Source: Chloroflexota bacterium (GTDB taxonomy: Bacteria; Chloroflexota; UBA4733). From it: a stretch of 6,590 nucleotides of DNA. The position numbers and the translations under genes are program-made. Below, piece after piece: positions 1-6,005 of the stretch; the first letter of the stretch is position 1, and every line of letters starts with the position of its first letter. The notes beneath the pieces are model-generated. The model was not told the origin of the DNA. It saw only the letters and a list, made by a program, of their open reading frames with translations, and ran no database searches. Where the stretch lies: contig JANWJO010000026.1 in the NCBI GenBank assembly GCA_025449435.1, forward strand, positions 1-6,590, written 5' to 3'.

Positions 1-1392
1 GAGGGCGATGATGCCGTTGGAGAAGGCGAGCCGGTCACCGACCCGACGGAAAATACGCGGAGCATAATCGTCGCGCGCCAGGAAGAACAGCAAGCGGGGA
101 AAGTCGGAGAAGGAGGTGTTCGCCGCCAGCACGAGGATCAGGAACGTGGCGAACTGGATGCTGTAGAACACGGGGCCATTGCCGAACACGCTGGCGTTGA
201 GTTGCGAGATGAGCGGGTTATTGCCAGTGGGGTCGCCGACCAGGTTATAGAAGTGGGCGAGCAGGGTTACTCCGCCGAAGATACTGGCCAGGATGGCAAT
301 CATCACCGTCAGGGTGGTGCGCGCATTCTTCCATTCGGGCGCCTGAAAGGCGGGCACACCATCGGAGATGGCTTCCACGCCGGTCATCGCCGAACAGCCG
401 CTGGAAAATGCCCGCAGCACCAAGAAGATGGTAAGGCCCTCGGTGGCTGGCGACGTCACCGGCGGGGCCACGGCGGCGGTGCCGGTGAACAACCGGACAA
501 ACCCTACGACGATGAGCGCGATCATACCGACGATGAAAGCGTAGGTGGGGATCGAGAAGATGGACCCGGCTTCGCGGATGCCACGCAAGTTGCCCAAGAA
601 GATGAACACGATGCAGGCGACCCCCAGCGGTACGCGCCAGTCGCTCAGCACCGGGTAGGCGGCGATCATCGCCGAGACCCCGGATGCCACGCTCACCGCC
701 ACGGTAAGGGTGTAATCGGTCATGAGTGCGGCTGCGGCGGTGAGACCCGGCACCGGTCCGAGGTTGTCTTTGGCGACGATGTAACTGCCGCCGCCCTTGG
801 GGTAGGCAAGAATCGTCTGCCGGTAGGACACGCCGACGATGATCATCAGGGCGATGATGGCTGCAGCGATGGGAAGCGACAGCCAGATCGCCGCCGCTCC
901 AGCGGCCACCAGCACGAGCAGGATTTGCTCCGTGGCGTAGGCCACCGACGAGATGGCATCGGACGACAGCACAGCCAGCGCCTTGACCTTGGTGAGCCGC
1001 TCGTGGGTATACGCTTGCAGGCTGAGGGCGTCGCCCACCAGGACGCGCTTGAGGTCATCCAACAACTGGCCGGCCGCCGAGGGCGATTGAGACGCCTCCC
1101 GCCGGGCGCGCAACGTGTTGGGTCCGATACCCTCGAATTCATCGAGCTTGCCGAGCCGGAGGTAGAAGCCGCCACGAGCCCTAAGGACACGCTCGCGCGG
1201 CATAGGGTCAGCGCGAGCCGCTTCTTCGGCGCCTGCGGGAACCACCGTTTCCTTCCAGCGCGCGCCGCTCTGCTCCAAGGAATGCGCTTCTTCAGGTGAG
1301 AGTCGAGCCACGTCCGGCAGGATGGGGCTACGCGTGAGGTCGTGCGGCTGCCCCGCTGCTCCGGTCGACGAACTGAATTGGTCAGACGTCAT
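1..1392 (-). CDS. kimA: KimA-like APC-superfamily permease (probable K+/H+ symporter), C-terminus outside window
   Basis: Inner-membrane transporter of the APC superfamily; 464 residues are visible and the 3' end lies beyond base 1. From about residue 115 the protein matches Bacillus subtilis KimA (YdaO), a high-affinity potassium-proton symporter, segment by segment: LTKVKALAVLSSDAISSVAY (132-151), SYRQTILAYPKGGGSYIV (189-206), DYTLTVAVS (226-234), AFSSGCSAMTGVEAIS (328-343) and ARDDYAPRIF (439-448). Residues important in KimA (Asp36, Tyr43, Asp117, Tyr118, Glu233 there) correspond to Asp145, Tyr152, Asp226, Tyr227 and Glu340 here, which supports K+ transport over amino-acid transport. Hydrophobic segments appear from about residue 150. 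Residues 1-110 form a hydrophilic extension absent from B. subtilis KimA. ATG 1392 is the first standard start after an in-frame TAG upstream; its ribosome site is weak (GGGAAG, rather far). Met64 is an alternative start. Family call is firm; the substrate is inferred. Confidence 0.85.
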   Translation of the reverse strand, partial: MTSDQFSSSTGAAGQPHDLTRSPILPDVARLSPEEAHSLEQSGARWKETVVPAGAEEAARADPMPRERVLRARGGFYLRLGKLDEFEGIGPNTLRARREASQSPSAAGQLLDDLKRVLVGDALSLQAYTHERLTKVKALAVLSSDAISSVAYATEQILLVLVAAGAAAIWLSLPIAAAIIALMIIVGVSYRQTILAYPKGGGSYIVAKDNLGPVPGLTAAAALMTDYTLTVAVSVASGVSAMIAAYPVLSDWRVPLGVACIVFIFLGNLRGIREAGSIFSIPTYAFIVGMIALIVVGFVRLFTGTAAVAPPVTSPATEGLTIFLVLRAFSSGCSAMTGVEAISDGVPAFQAPEWKNARTTLTVMIAILASIFGGVTLLAHFYNLVGDPTGNNPLISQLNASVFGNGPVFYSIQFATFLILVLAANTSFSDFPRLLFFLARDDYAPRIFRRVGDRLAFSNGIIAL

Positions 1393-1576
1393 GCGGGCCG
1401 CGGCTTCCCACTGCTGGTACCAGAGCTCCCGTTGGCGGTGCAGAGCCTATGCGTCCAGCCTTCAGGATAACGGGATGGATTTCGCTGCCGGCCTCAAATC
1501 CCCTTCCTCGGCTACTTATTGACGTGGAGTTGATTGCCGCTCGCTTGCCAGATAACAAACCCAGCCTAGCACCACG

Positions 1577-1642
1577 AACCTCACCCCCGTCCTACCTGCT
1601 CCCTTCCCCGGGGACCGGGGAAGGGCGGGGGATGGGGTTGCG
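1577..1642. repeat. GC-rich palindromic element, copy 1
   Basis: The core is a perfect 11-bp inverted repeat, CCCTTCCCCGG (1601-1611) and CCGGGGAAGGG (1615-1625), around a 3-base loop GGA. Outer arms at 1577-1592 and 1624-1639 are complementary at 13 of 16 positions, although the right arm shares two bases with the core stem, so the two foldings compete at that edge. Bases 1594-1642 align without gaps to 5050-5098 at 39 of 49 positions in the same orientation, so this is a dispersed element and not a chance terminator. Short palindromes of this C-rich/G-rich style are, to my knowledge, abundant in Chloroflexota genomes. Such elements usually sit between genes, as this copy does. Confidence 0.7.
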
Positions 1643-1663
1643 CATCACTCTCCAACAAGATCC

Positions 1664-1704
1664 CCTCCCCAACGGGGCGGGTGCCCTTTGGGGGATTGGG
1701 GAGG
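1664..1704. repeat. Inverted repeat with 9-bp perfect stem, 11 bases past the tlpA-like stop
   Basis: CCTCCCCAA (1664-1672) and TTGGGGAGG (1696-1704) are perfectly complementary with 23 bases between them, which themselves contain GC-rich runs able to pair. It lies directly downstream of the thioredoxin-like gene on the minus strand, so the transcript would form a strong hairpin there. On that strand the hairpin is followed by GGATCTTGTTGG and not by a U-run, so it is not a canonical intrinsic terminator. It may still stall or protect the 3' end, or be another dispersed palindrome. Confidence 0.55.
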
Positions 1705-1715
1705 AGCATAAACAG

Positions 1716-2294
1716 CTACGCGTACGTCGCGGCGAATTGCTGCAAGTCGCCTTCAACCAGCGGCCCCAGGTGGATGACGCGGACAATGCCCTGTGCATCG
1801 ACCACCACGGTGGTAGGCAAGCCATTGATGCGATAGGTGGTGGCCACGGCCCCATCGGTGTCGAGCACGATGGGGTCGGTCAACCTTAGTTCCTGAGCGA
1901 ACGCCACGACCGAGGGAGTGGCCTCTAGTTCGTTCACGGCGAAGACCGTCCAGCGGGCCGTATGGCTGGCCGCGAACGCTTGGATCGCAGGGAGTTCTTG
2001 CTTACAGGGCACGCACCACGTGGCCCAGAAGTTCACGAGCACATTGCTGCCGCGCAGGCTACTCAGGGTGAGCACGGCACCGGTGGTGGCCGGTAACACG
2101 ATGTCCGGAGCCGGTTGCCCCACCTGCACGGTGGGAGCAGGCGGCTGGAAGCTCGGCAACGCTCCGGATTTCACAGCAGTGTAGGCGGCAAAAGCGCCGC
2201 CGCCGATGGCAGCGCCGGCAACTGCTGAGACCCCTGCTTGCACCAGTAACCGGCGCGGCACCCGGAGCACAGGTGGCTTGCTGTTTGGTGTCAC
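1716..2294 (-). CDS. TlpA/ResA-family membrane-anchored thiol-disulfide oxidoreductase
   Basis: Extracytoplasmic thioredoxin-fold protein, 192 residues from the chosen start. The N-terminus carries two arginines (14-15) and a hydrophobic Ala/Gly/Val stretch (about 16-40), which acts as an uncleaved anchor or export signal; the RR is Tat-like but lacks a full Tat motif. The thioredoxin domain follows from about residue 55 (VGQPAPDIVLP), with redox motif FWATWCVPCK (active cysteines 94 and 97) and the cis-proline segment GLPTTVVVDAQG (Pro160). Family members reduce or exchange disulfides outside the membrane, for example in cytochrome c maturation, or serve as peroxide-linked reductases; no ccm/ccs gene lies nearby to tell which. 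GTG 2294 was chosen because AGGAGG sits 9 bases upstream; the frame stays open to 2384, with TTG and ATG candidates at 2348 and 2336, but those extra residues are Arg/Ser-rich and precede the charged-then-hydrophobic signal unnaturally. Confidence 0.9.
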   Translation of the reverse strand: MTPNSKPPVLRVPRRLLVQAGVSAVAGAAIGGGAFAAYTAVKSGALPSFQPPAPTVQVGQPAPDIVLPATTGAVLTLSSLRGSNVLVNFWATWCVPCKQELPAIQAFAASHTARWTVFAVNELEATPSVVAFAQELRLTDPIVLDTDGAVATTYRINGLPTTVVVDAQGIVRVIHLGPLVEGDLQQFAATYA

Positions 2295-2303
2295 ACCCGT
2301 CGC

Positions 2304-2309
2304 CCTCCT
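2304..2309 (-). promoter_or_regulatory. Ribosome binding site that fixes the start of the tlpA-like gene
   Basis: On the minus strand this reads AGGAGG, a full match to the anti-Shine-Dalgarno core, followed by 9 bases and then GTG at 2294. It decides for the GTG start over the upstream ATG at 2336, whose nearest GGAGGG lies 14 bases away. Confidence 0.75.
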
Positions 2310-2341
2310 ACTCTCGTGGCTGCGCCTGCTAGGCATTGCGT

Positions 2342-2370
2342 GGCACAATACCCTCCAGTGTGATTGTGCC
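2342..2370. promoter_or_regulatory. Operator-like inverted repeat between divergent tlpA-like gene and proS
   Basis: GGCACAAT (2342-2349) and ATTGTGCC (2363-2370) are perfect 8-bp inverted repeats separated by 13 bases, so the half-sites start 21 bp apart, about two helical turns. The pairing extends by three bases (tgc/gca) on the outside if two bases bulge. A further GTGCC follows at 2376-2380. It sits in the middle of the 119-base divergent region, so it could be a dimeric regulator site acting on both genes, or a hairpin in the proS leader ending 43 bases before the start codon. No regulator is encoded in the window. The regulatory role is inferred from geometry only. Confidence 0.35.
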
Positions 2371-2413
2371 GCACGGTGCCACATCGCGCGGGAGCGGGGA
2401 GCGAGTCATAAAT

Positions 2414-3847
2414 TTGGCTGAGATCGAAGAACTGCAGGAAGAGGCAGTGGCGAAGTGGTACCACGACGTCGTCCACAAGGCGCAGCTGGCCGAAAATAGC
2501 CCTGTACGCGGCTGCGTGGTCATCAACCCCTACGGCTATGCCATTTGGGAATTTATTCAGCAGTACGTAGACGGCAAGCTCAAAGACACGGGCCACGTCA
2601 ACGCCTATTTCCCGCTGTTCATCCCGTTGAGCTTCCTGCAGCGCGAGAAGGAGCACGTCGAGGGTTTTGCGCCCCAACTGGCCATCGTGACGCACGGTGG
2701 CGGCGAAGAGCTCGCAGAGCCACTGGTGGTGCGGCCGACCTCCGAAACGATCATTTACGATACCTATGCCCGTTGGGTGCAGAGCTACCGCGACCTGCCA
2801 CTCCTTATTAATCAGTGGAACAACGTTGTGCGGTGGGAGTTGCGCACCCGGCCGTTTTTGCGCGGCATGGAGTTCCTGTGGCAAGAGGGCCACACCGCGC
2901 ACGCCACCGTCGAGGAGGCTGTGGATGAATGCCTCAAGATTCTGCAGATCTACGCCACCCTGATCGAGGAAGTGCTCGCCATCCCGGTAGTGCAGGGCCG
3001 CAAGTCGCCACGCGAGCGGTTCGCTGGCGCTCGCGACACCTACACCGTCGAGTCGCTCATGCGCGACGGCAAAGCCCTACAAATGGGTACCACCCACGAC
3101 CTGGGGCAAAACTTCTCCATTGCCTTCGACGTCTGGTTTCTCGATCGCGATGGCCAGCGGCGCCAGCCGTGGTCCACCAGTTGGGCAGTGTCCACCCGCC
3201 TCATCGGGGCGCTGGTACTGGCGCACGGCGATAGCAAAGGGCTGCTCCTGCCGCCCCGCGTCGCGCCAGTGCAAACGGTGATCGTGCCGATCTATCGCAG
3301 CGATGACCAGCGCGTCACCGTCCTCGGTGCCTGCGACAGCGTGGCCAAGACGCTCAAGGCAGCGGGTGTGCGCGTCAAGGTCGACGACCGCGATGGCGTC
3401 ACACCAGGGTTCAAGTTCAACGAGTGGGAAATGAAGGGCGTGCCGGTGCGCCTGGAAATCGGACCGCGCGACATCGAGGCCCAGCAAGTCACGGTGTCAC
3501 GGCGCGACGTGCCGGGCAAGCAGCCACTTCCCATTGCTTCACTCGCGGAGCAGGTGCCCGCGCTCTTGCAAACGGTGCAGCAGGCACTGTTCCAGCGCGC
3601 CTTGGCCTTCAGGAAGAGCCATACGTACGACGCCCCGACCCTGGCAGACCTGGATGCGCTCGACGCCAAGCCAGGCTTCTACCTCATGAATTGGTGCGGT
3701 AACGACGCTTGCGAAGACGCCATCATCGAGAAGAAGGCCACGATCCGCTGCATCGCCACCGACGAGCAGCTGGCCACACCCACCGGGCCGTGCAGCGTGT
3801 GCGGCCAGCCAGCGGCACATCGCGTCTATGTGGCCAAGGCCTACTAG
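2414..3847 (+). CDS. proS: Prolyl-tRNA synthetase, archaeal/eukaryote-like (ProS type 3)
   Basis: Cytoplasmic class II aminoacyl-tRNA synthetase that charges tRNA-Pro with proline using ATP. From TTG 2414 it has 477 residues, the length I recall for Thermus ProRS of this type. It lacks the INS editing domain of the long E. coli-type enzyme. Visible features: VRPTSETIIYDTYARW (106-121), class II motif 2 region VVRWELRTRPFLRGMEFLWQ (138-157), motif 3 region GDSKGLLLPPRVAP (272-285), an anticodon-binding domain from about 286, and a C-terminal zinc domain with Cys428, Cys433, Cys460 and Cys463. It ends in Tyr477, as expected for this subtype, whose C-terminal tyrosine reaches towards the active site. 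The frame is open to 2336, but homology starts at about AEIEELQEEAVAKWYHDVV, and a GGGGAG lies 12 bases before TTG 2414. First gene of the proS-tgt-adk run. Confidence 0.95.
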   Translation: MAEIEELQEEAVAKWYHDVVHKAQLAENSPVRGCVVINPYGYAIWEFIQQYVDGKLKDTGHVNAYFPLFIPLSFLQREKEHVEGFAPQLAIVTHGGGEELAEPLVVRPTSETIIYDTYARWVQSYRDLPLLINQWNNVVRWELRTRPFLRGMEFLWQEGHTAHATVEEAVDECLKILQIYATLIEEVLAIPVVQGRKSPRERFAGARDTYTVESLMRDGKALQMGTTHDLGQNFSIAFDVWFLDRDGQRRQPWSTSWAVSTRLIGALVLAHGDSKGLLLPPRVAPVQTVIVPIYRSDDQRVTVLGACDSVAKTLKAAGVRVKVDDRDGVTPGFKFNEWEMKGVPVRLEIGPRDIEAQQVTVSRRDVPGKQPLPIASLAEQVPALLQTVQQALFQRALAFRKSHTYDAPTLADLDALDAKPGFYLMNWCGNDACEDAIIEKKATIRCIATDEQLATPTGPCSVCGQPAAHRVYVAKAY

Positions 3848-5021
3848 CCCGTTGGCGGCGTTTGGCTTCCAGGTGCTCGCCCGCGATGCCGGCAGCAAAG
3901 CACGTACCGGTGTGCTGTCCACGCCCCATGGTGAGGTGCTCACGCCGTTGTTCATGCCGGTGGGTACCCAGGCTACGGTCAAGGGAATCGACACGCGGAC
4001 CCTCAGCGCGCTGGGTGCGCAGATCGTGCTCGCCAACGCCTACCACCTCAGCTTGCGACCCGGCGCCGAGGAACTGGCGGCGATGGGCGGTTTGCACCGC
4101 TTCATGGGGTGGAGCGGCCCGCTGCTCACCGATAGCGGCGGCTTTCAAGTGTTCAGTTTGGCGGCGCCGGCCCGCCGTGATGGCCAGCACGGCAGCTTGG
4201 TCAAGGTCACTGACGATGGCGTCTGGTTCACTTCGCCCATCGACGGCTCCCGGCAGTACATCAGCCCGGAGCGCAGCGTGGACCAGCAAACAGCCATCGG
4301 CGCGGACATCATCATGGCGTTCGACGAATGCTCCCGTAACGACGGCGACGATGAGGCCGCACGCATATCAATGGACCGCACGCATCGCTGGCTGGAGCGC
4401 TGCTTGGAGCGCTGGCAGGAGCTGGAGCGCGCCAAGCACGGCCAGGCGCCTCAGGCACTGTTTGGCATCATCCAGGGTGGCAACAGCCGGGAGTTGCGCC
4501 GGCAGAGCGCCGCGTTCGTGGCGGCCCTGCCGCTGCCCGGCGTGGCCATCGGAGGCGAGTCGATCGGCTACTCCAAGGAGATGACCGCTACCATCCTGGA
4601 CTGGATTGGCGACCTCTTGCCCGACAACCGGCCGCGCTACGCTATGGGGGTGGGCGATCCGGTGGACTTCTTCACGGTGGTGCGGCGCGGCGTGGACATG
4701 TTCGACTCGGTGTTGCCCACGCGTATGGCCCGCAACGGCACCGTGTTCACCGCTGCCGGGCGGCTGCGGCTGCTCAAACACGAACTTGAGCGCGATATGG
4801 GCCCCATTGAGCCGTCGTGTACCTGCCCAACCTGCCGCACGTACACACGCGCCTACCTGCGCCACCTGTTCAAGGCCGAAGAGATGCTCGGCCCGGTACT
4901 CGCCAGTGTCCACAACCTGGCCTTTTGCCTGGACCTCATGGCGCGCGCGCGTACAGCTATAACATTGGGCACGTTTGATGCACTCGAGCGCACCTTCCGC
5001 GCAGGGTGGAACCAGGAGTGA
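3828..5021 (+). CDS. tgt: tRNA-guanine(34) transglycosylase (bacterial TGT family)
   Basis: Exchanges guanine 34 of GUN-anticodon tRNAs (Asp, Asn, His, Tyr) for a 7-deazaguanine such as preQ1, a step towards queuosine. 397 residues, a single TIM-barrel TGT domain. Visible: LLTDSGGFQVFS (99-110) with the Asp102 region, IIMAFDEC (161-168) with the base-recognition Asp166, LFGIIQGG (211-218), GVDMFDSVLPTR (288-299) with the nucleophile-position Asp293, and zinc ligands Cys331, Cys333, Cys336 and His362. Odd: the substrate loop reads VAIGGESIGYSKEM (239-252), where E. coli and Zymomonas have GGLAVGE, so the usual Leu and Glu are Glu244 and Tyr248. ATG 3828 overlaps proS by 20 bases; TTG 3852, 4 bases after the proS stop, gives an N-terminus closer to family length, and neither has a good ribosome site. 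Queuosine synthesis genes (queCDEF, queA) are not in view. Confidence 0.95.
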   Translation: MWPRPTSPLAAFGFQVLARDAGSKARTGVLSTPHGEVLTPLFMPVGTQATVKGIDTRTLSALGAQIVLANAYHLSLRPGAEELAAMGGLHRFMGWSGPLLTDSGGFQVFSLAAPARRDGQHGSLVKVTDDGVWFTSPIDGSRQYISPERSVDQQTAIGADIIMAFDECSRNDGDDEAARISMDRTHRWLERCLERWQELERAKHGQAPQALFGIIQGGNSRELRRQSAAFVAALPLPGVAIGGESIGYSKEMTATILDWIGDLLPDNRPRYAMGVGDPVDFFTVVRRGVDMFDSVLPTRMARNGTVFTAAGRLRLLKHELERDMGPIEPSCTCPTCRTYTRAYLRHLFKAEEMLGPVLASVHNLAFCLDLMARARTAITLGTFDALERTFRAGWNQE

Positions 5022-5731
5022 CCGCTCGTGCGCTGGGTCAGTCCGCCGAACCTGCTCCTCTCCCCGGGGACCGGCGAGAGGTTGGGGGAGGGGCTGCGAA
5101 ACACCTCATACTAATGGGGCCGCCGCAGGCGGGTAAGGGCACCCAAGCGCAGCGCCTGGCCAATCACTTCGGTATGCTCCACCTGGCCACTGGCGACGTG
5201 CTCCGCGAGATCGCCGTTGAGCCCAGCGAACGGGGGCGCACCGTCAGCGACTTGCTGCAGCGTGGCGACTATGTGCCCGATGCTCTGGTGACCGAACTGG
5301 TGCAGGAACGCATGGGTGAGCGGGATGTGGTGCTCGATGGCTTCCCGCGCACCCTGGCGCAAGCTGAGGCACTGGAACGGCTCAACATCCCCATACACGC
5401 TGTGTTCGTGCTGGATGTCCCGGCGGCGGTACTCGTGGCACGGGGCCGCAACCGCCTGTCGTGTCCCGTGTGCGGTGCCGTCTACAGCCTCACGGACAAT
5501 CCGCCGAGCCGGCGGTGGTGGTGCGACGTGTGCGGCTCCGGTTTGGCGCAGCGTCTCGACGATGCTCCCGCCACGGTGCGTAAACGCTTGACGGTGTACG
5601 AACAGCGCAGCGCACGCGTCGTGAGCTTTTACGCCCGGCGGGGACTCGTGCAGCACTTCGACGGCAGTGGGGCGCTCGATGCCATTACGGCCAAGCTGTT
5701 CGCCGCCACGGAACGTGTCTTCGCGCCATGA
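5018..5731 (+). CDS. adk: Adenylate kinase with zinc-type lid and repeat-derived N-terminal extension
   Basis: Cytoplasmic AMP + ATP to 2 ADP phosphotransferase. From GTG 5018 it has 237 residues. Visible (this numbering): P-loop GPPQAGKGT (34-42), AMP-site TGDVLR (58-63), DGFPRT (107-112), lid arginines Arg142 and Arg146, four lid cysteines in CPVC (149-152) and CDVC (169-172) that fit a structural zinc site, then RLDD and VRKRL. Normal Adk begins at about KHLILMGPP; here 27 residues precede it, and about half of them are encoded by a palindromic repeat (5050-5098). Start is uncertain: GTG 5018 overlaps the tgt stop as GTGA with GGTGG 8 bases upstream; GTG 5006 is also in frame; ATG 5114 would remove the first beta strand and lacks a well-spaced ribosome site. 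The usual P-loop Gly is Gln37. Bacterial adk often sits by secY; this tgt-linked location may mean a second copy elsewhere. Confidence 0.9.
   Translation: MTARALGQSAEPAPLPGDRREVGGGAAKHLILMGPPQAGKGTQAQRLANHFGMLHLATGDVLREIAVEPSERGRTVSDLLQRGDYVPDALVTELVQERMGERDVVLDGFPRTLAQAEALERLNIPIHAVFVLDVPAAVLVARGRNRLSCPVCGAVYSLTDNPPSRRWWCDVCGSGLAQRLDDAPATVRKRLTVYEQRSARVVSFYARRGLVQHFDGSGALDAITAKLFAATERVFAP
5050..5098. repeat. GC-rich palindromic element, copy 2, inside the adk reading frame
   Basis: CTCTCCCCGG (5058-5067) and CCGGCGAGAG (5071-5080) form a 10-bp stem with one mismatch around loop GGA. The 49 bases match 1594-1642 at 39 positions without gaps, in the same orientation. The element lies just after the tgt stop (5021) and ends one base before the Lys codon at which normal Adk homology begins. 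It has no stop codon in the adk frame, where it reads roughly PAPLPGDRREVGGGA. Its right half holds the purine run GGGGGAGGGG (5084-5093), which resembles a ribosome site but lies 20 bases before ATG 5114. Confidence 0.7.
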
Positions 5732-6005
5732 ACCGTGCCTGTGCGACAGTAGTCGAGCGATTGATGCCGAACTGCGCCACATCACGCGACGGCGCCGCCA
5801 AATGTCCAATCGTCATGAAGTTCCAGGCACCGTCGTCATTGCGTTCACCGTATCCGGCGGTAGAGAGCCGAACTGGGCGGCCCGACGTTTCCACTGGTCT
5901 TTCGCGTCGAAAGCTGACGGCTGGGGTCGCGTCGGTAGAATGGCGCTTGGAGGCGCGACGTCAACGAATACGCATGTTGAGCATAGTCACGGGGGCCCGA
6001 GAGCG
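5732..6005. other. Intergenic region between adk and methyltransferase gene
   Basis: No recognisable gene. A 93-codon plus-strand frame (5728-6009) fills it exactly, its ATG overlapping the adk stop and its TGA overlapping the methyltransferase ATG. Its translation is Arg/Ser-rich, has no motif I recognise, and third-position G/C looks lower than in adk, so I do not call it a gene. Minus-strand frames here also look like shadows. A promoter-like pair lies at 5914-5941. No hairpin plus T-run terminator is seen after adk. Confidence 0.5.
5914..5941 (+). promoter_or_regulatory. Candidate sigma-70-type promoter for the methyltransferase gene
   Basis: CTGACG (5914-5919, 4 of 6 to TTGACA) is followed by a 16-base spacer and TAGAAT (5936-5941, 5 of 6 to TATAAT). 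Transcription would begin near 5948, giving a leader of roughly 58 bases before ATG 6006. It is the best -35/-10 pair seen in this spacer and would let the methyltransferase be expressed separately from adk. Prediction from consensus only, in a host whose promoter consensus is unknown. Confidence 0.3.

Larger units (their letters stand above)
1393..1715. other. Intergenic spacer between tlpA-like gene and permease, rich in GC palindromes
   Basis: This 323-base stretch separates two minus-strand genes. Open frames within it give low-complexity translations (Pro/Arg/Gly-rich, for example around the palindromes) and match no family I know. It holds the palindromic element at 1577-1642 and a second inverted repeat at 1664-1704; bases 1393 to about 1570 form the presumed 5' leader of the permease. 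I looked on the minus strand for a clear -10/-35 pair and for a c-di-AMP (ydaO-type) riboswitch, which often precedes kimA genes, and found neither convincingly. Confidence 0.6.

Noticed and set aside
202..1299. Long plus-strand open frame (365 codons) opposite the permease
   Set aside because: Its translation is His/Gly/Asp/Arg-rich with no fold signature. The minus strand of the same bases gives an unmistakable KimA-like permease, so this is an antisense shadow caused by GC-rich codons.
1393..1570. Possible c-di-AMP (ydaO/yuaA, RF00379) riboswitch before the kimA-like gene
   Set aside because: kimA genes are often under this riboswitch, and the leader has faint similarity (a CCGGCAGCGAA stretch), but the conserved 5' half and its pairing could not be found. 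A covariance-model search with RF00379 would settle it.
1449..1889. Plus-strand frame spanning the spacer and the tlpA-like gene
   Set aside because: It reads through the palindromic repeats and antisense to the WCVPC thioredoxin gene; no recognisable protein.
2341..2356. Sigma-54 promoter suggested by TGGCAC
   Set aside because: The second element (TTGC at the proper spacing) is absent; CCTCC stands there instead.
2336..2413. Upstream extension of proS to TTG 2336
   Set aside because: It would add 26 residues not found in the family, would cover the inverted repeat of the divergent region, and lacks a ribosome site. TTG 2414 gives the expected 477 residues.
2291..2902. Minus-strand open frame (203 codons) opposite the start of proS
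   Set aside because: It lies antisense to conserved ProRS motifs, has no recognisable domain, and conflicts with the well-supported tlpA-like gene start.
3709..4584. Plus-strand 291-codon frame overlapping tgt in another frame
   Set aside because: Arg/Ser/Ala-rich out-of-frame translation; tgt in its own frame has all catalytic and zinc residues across this interval.
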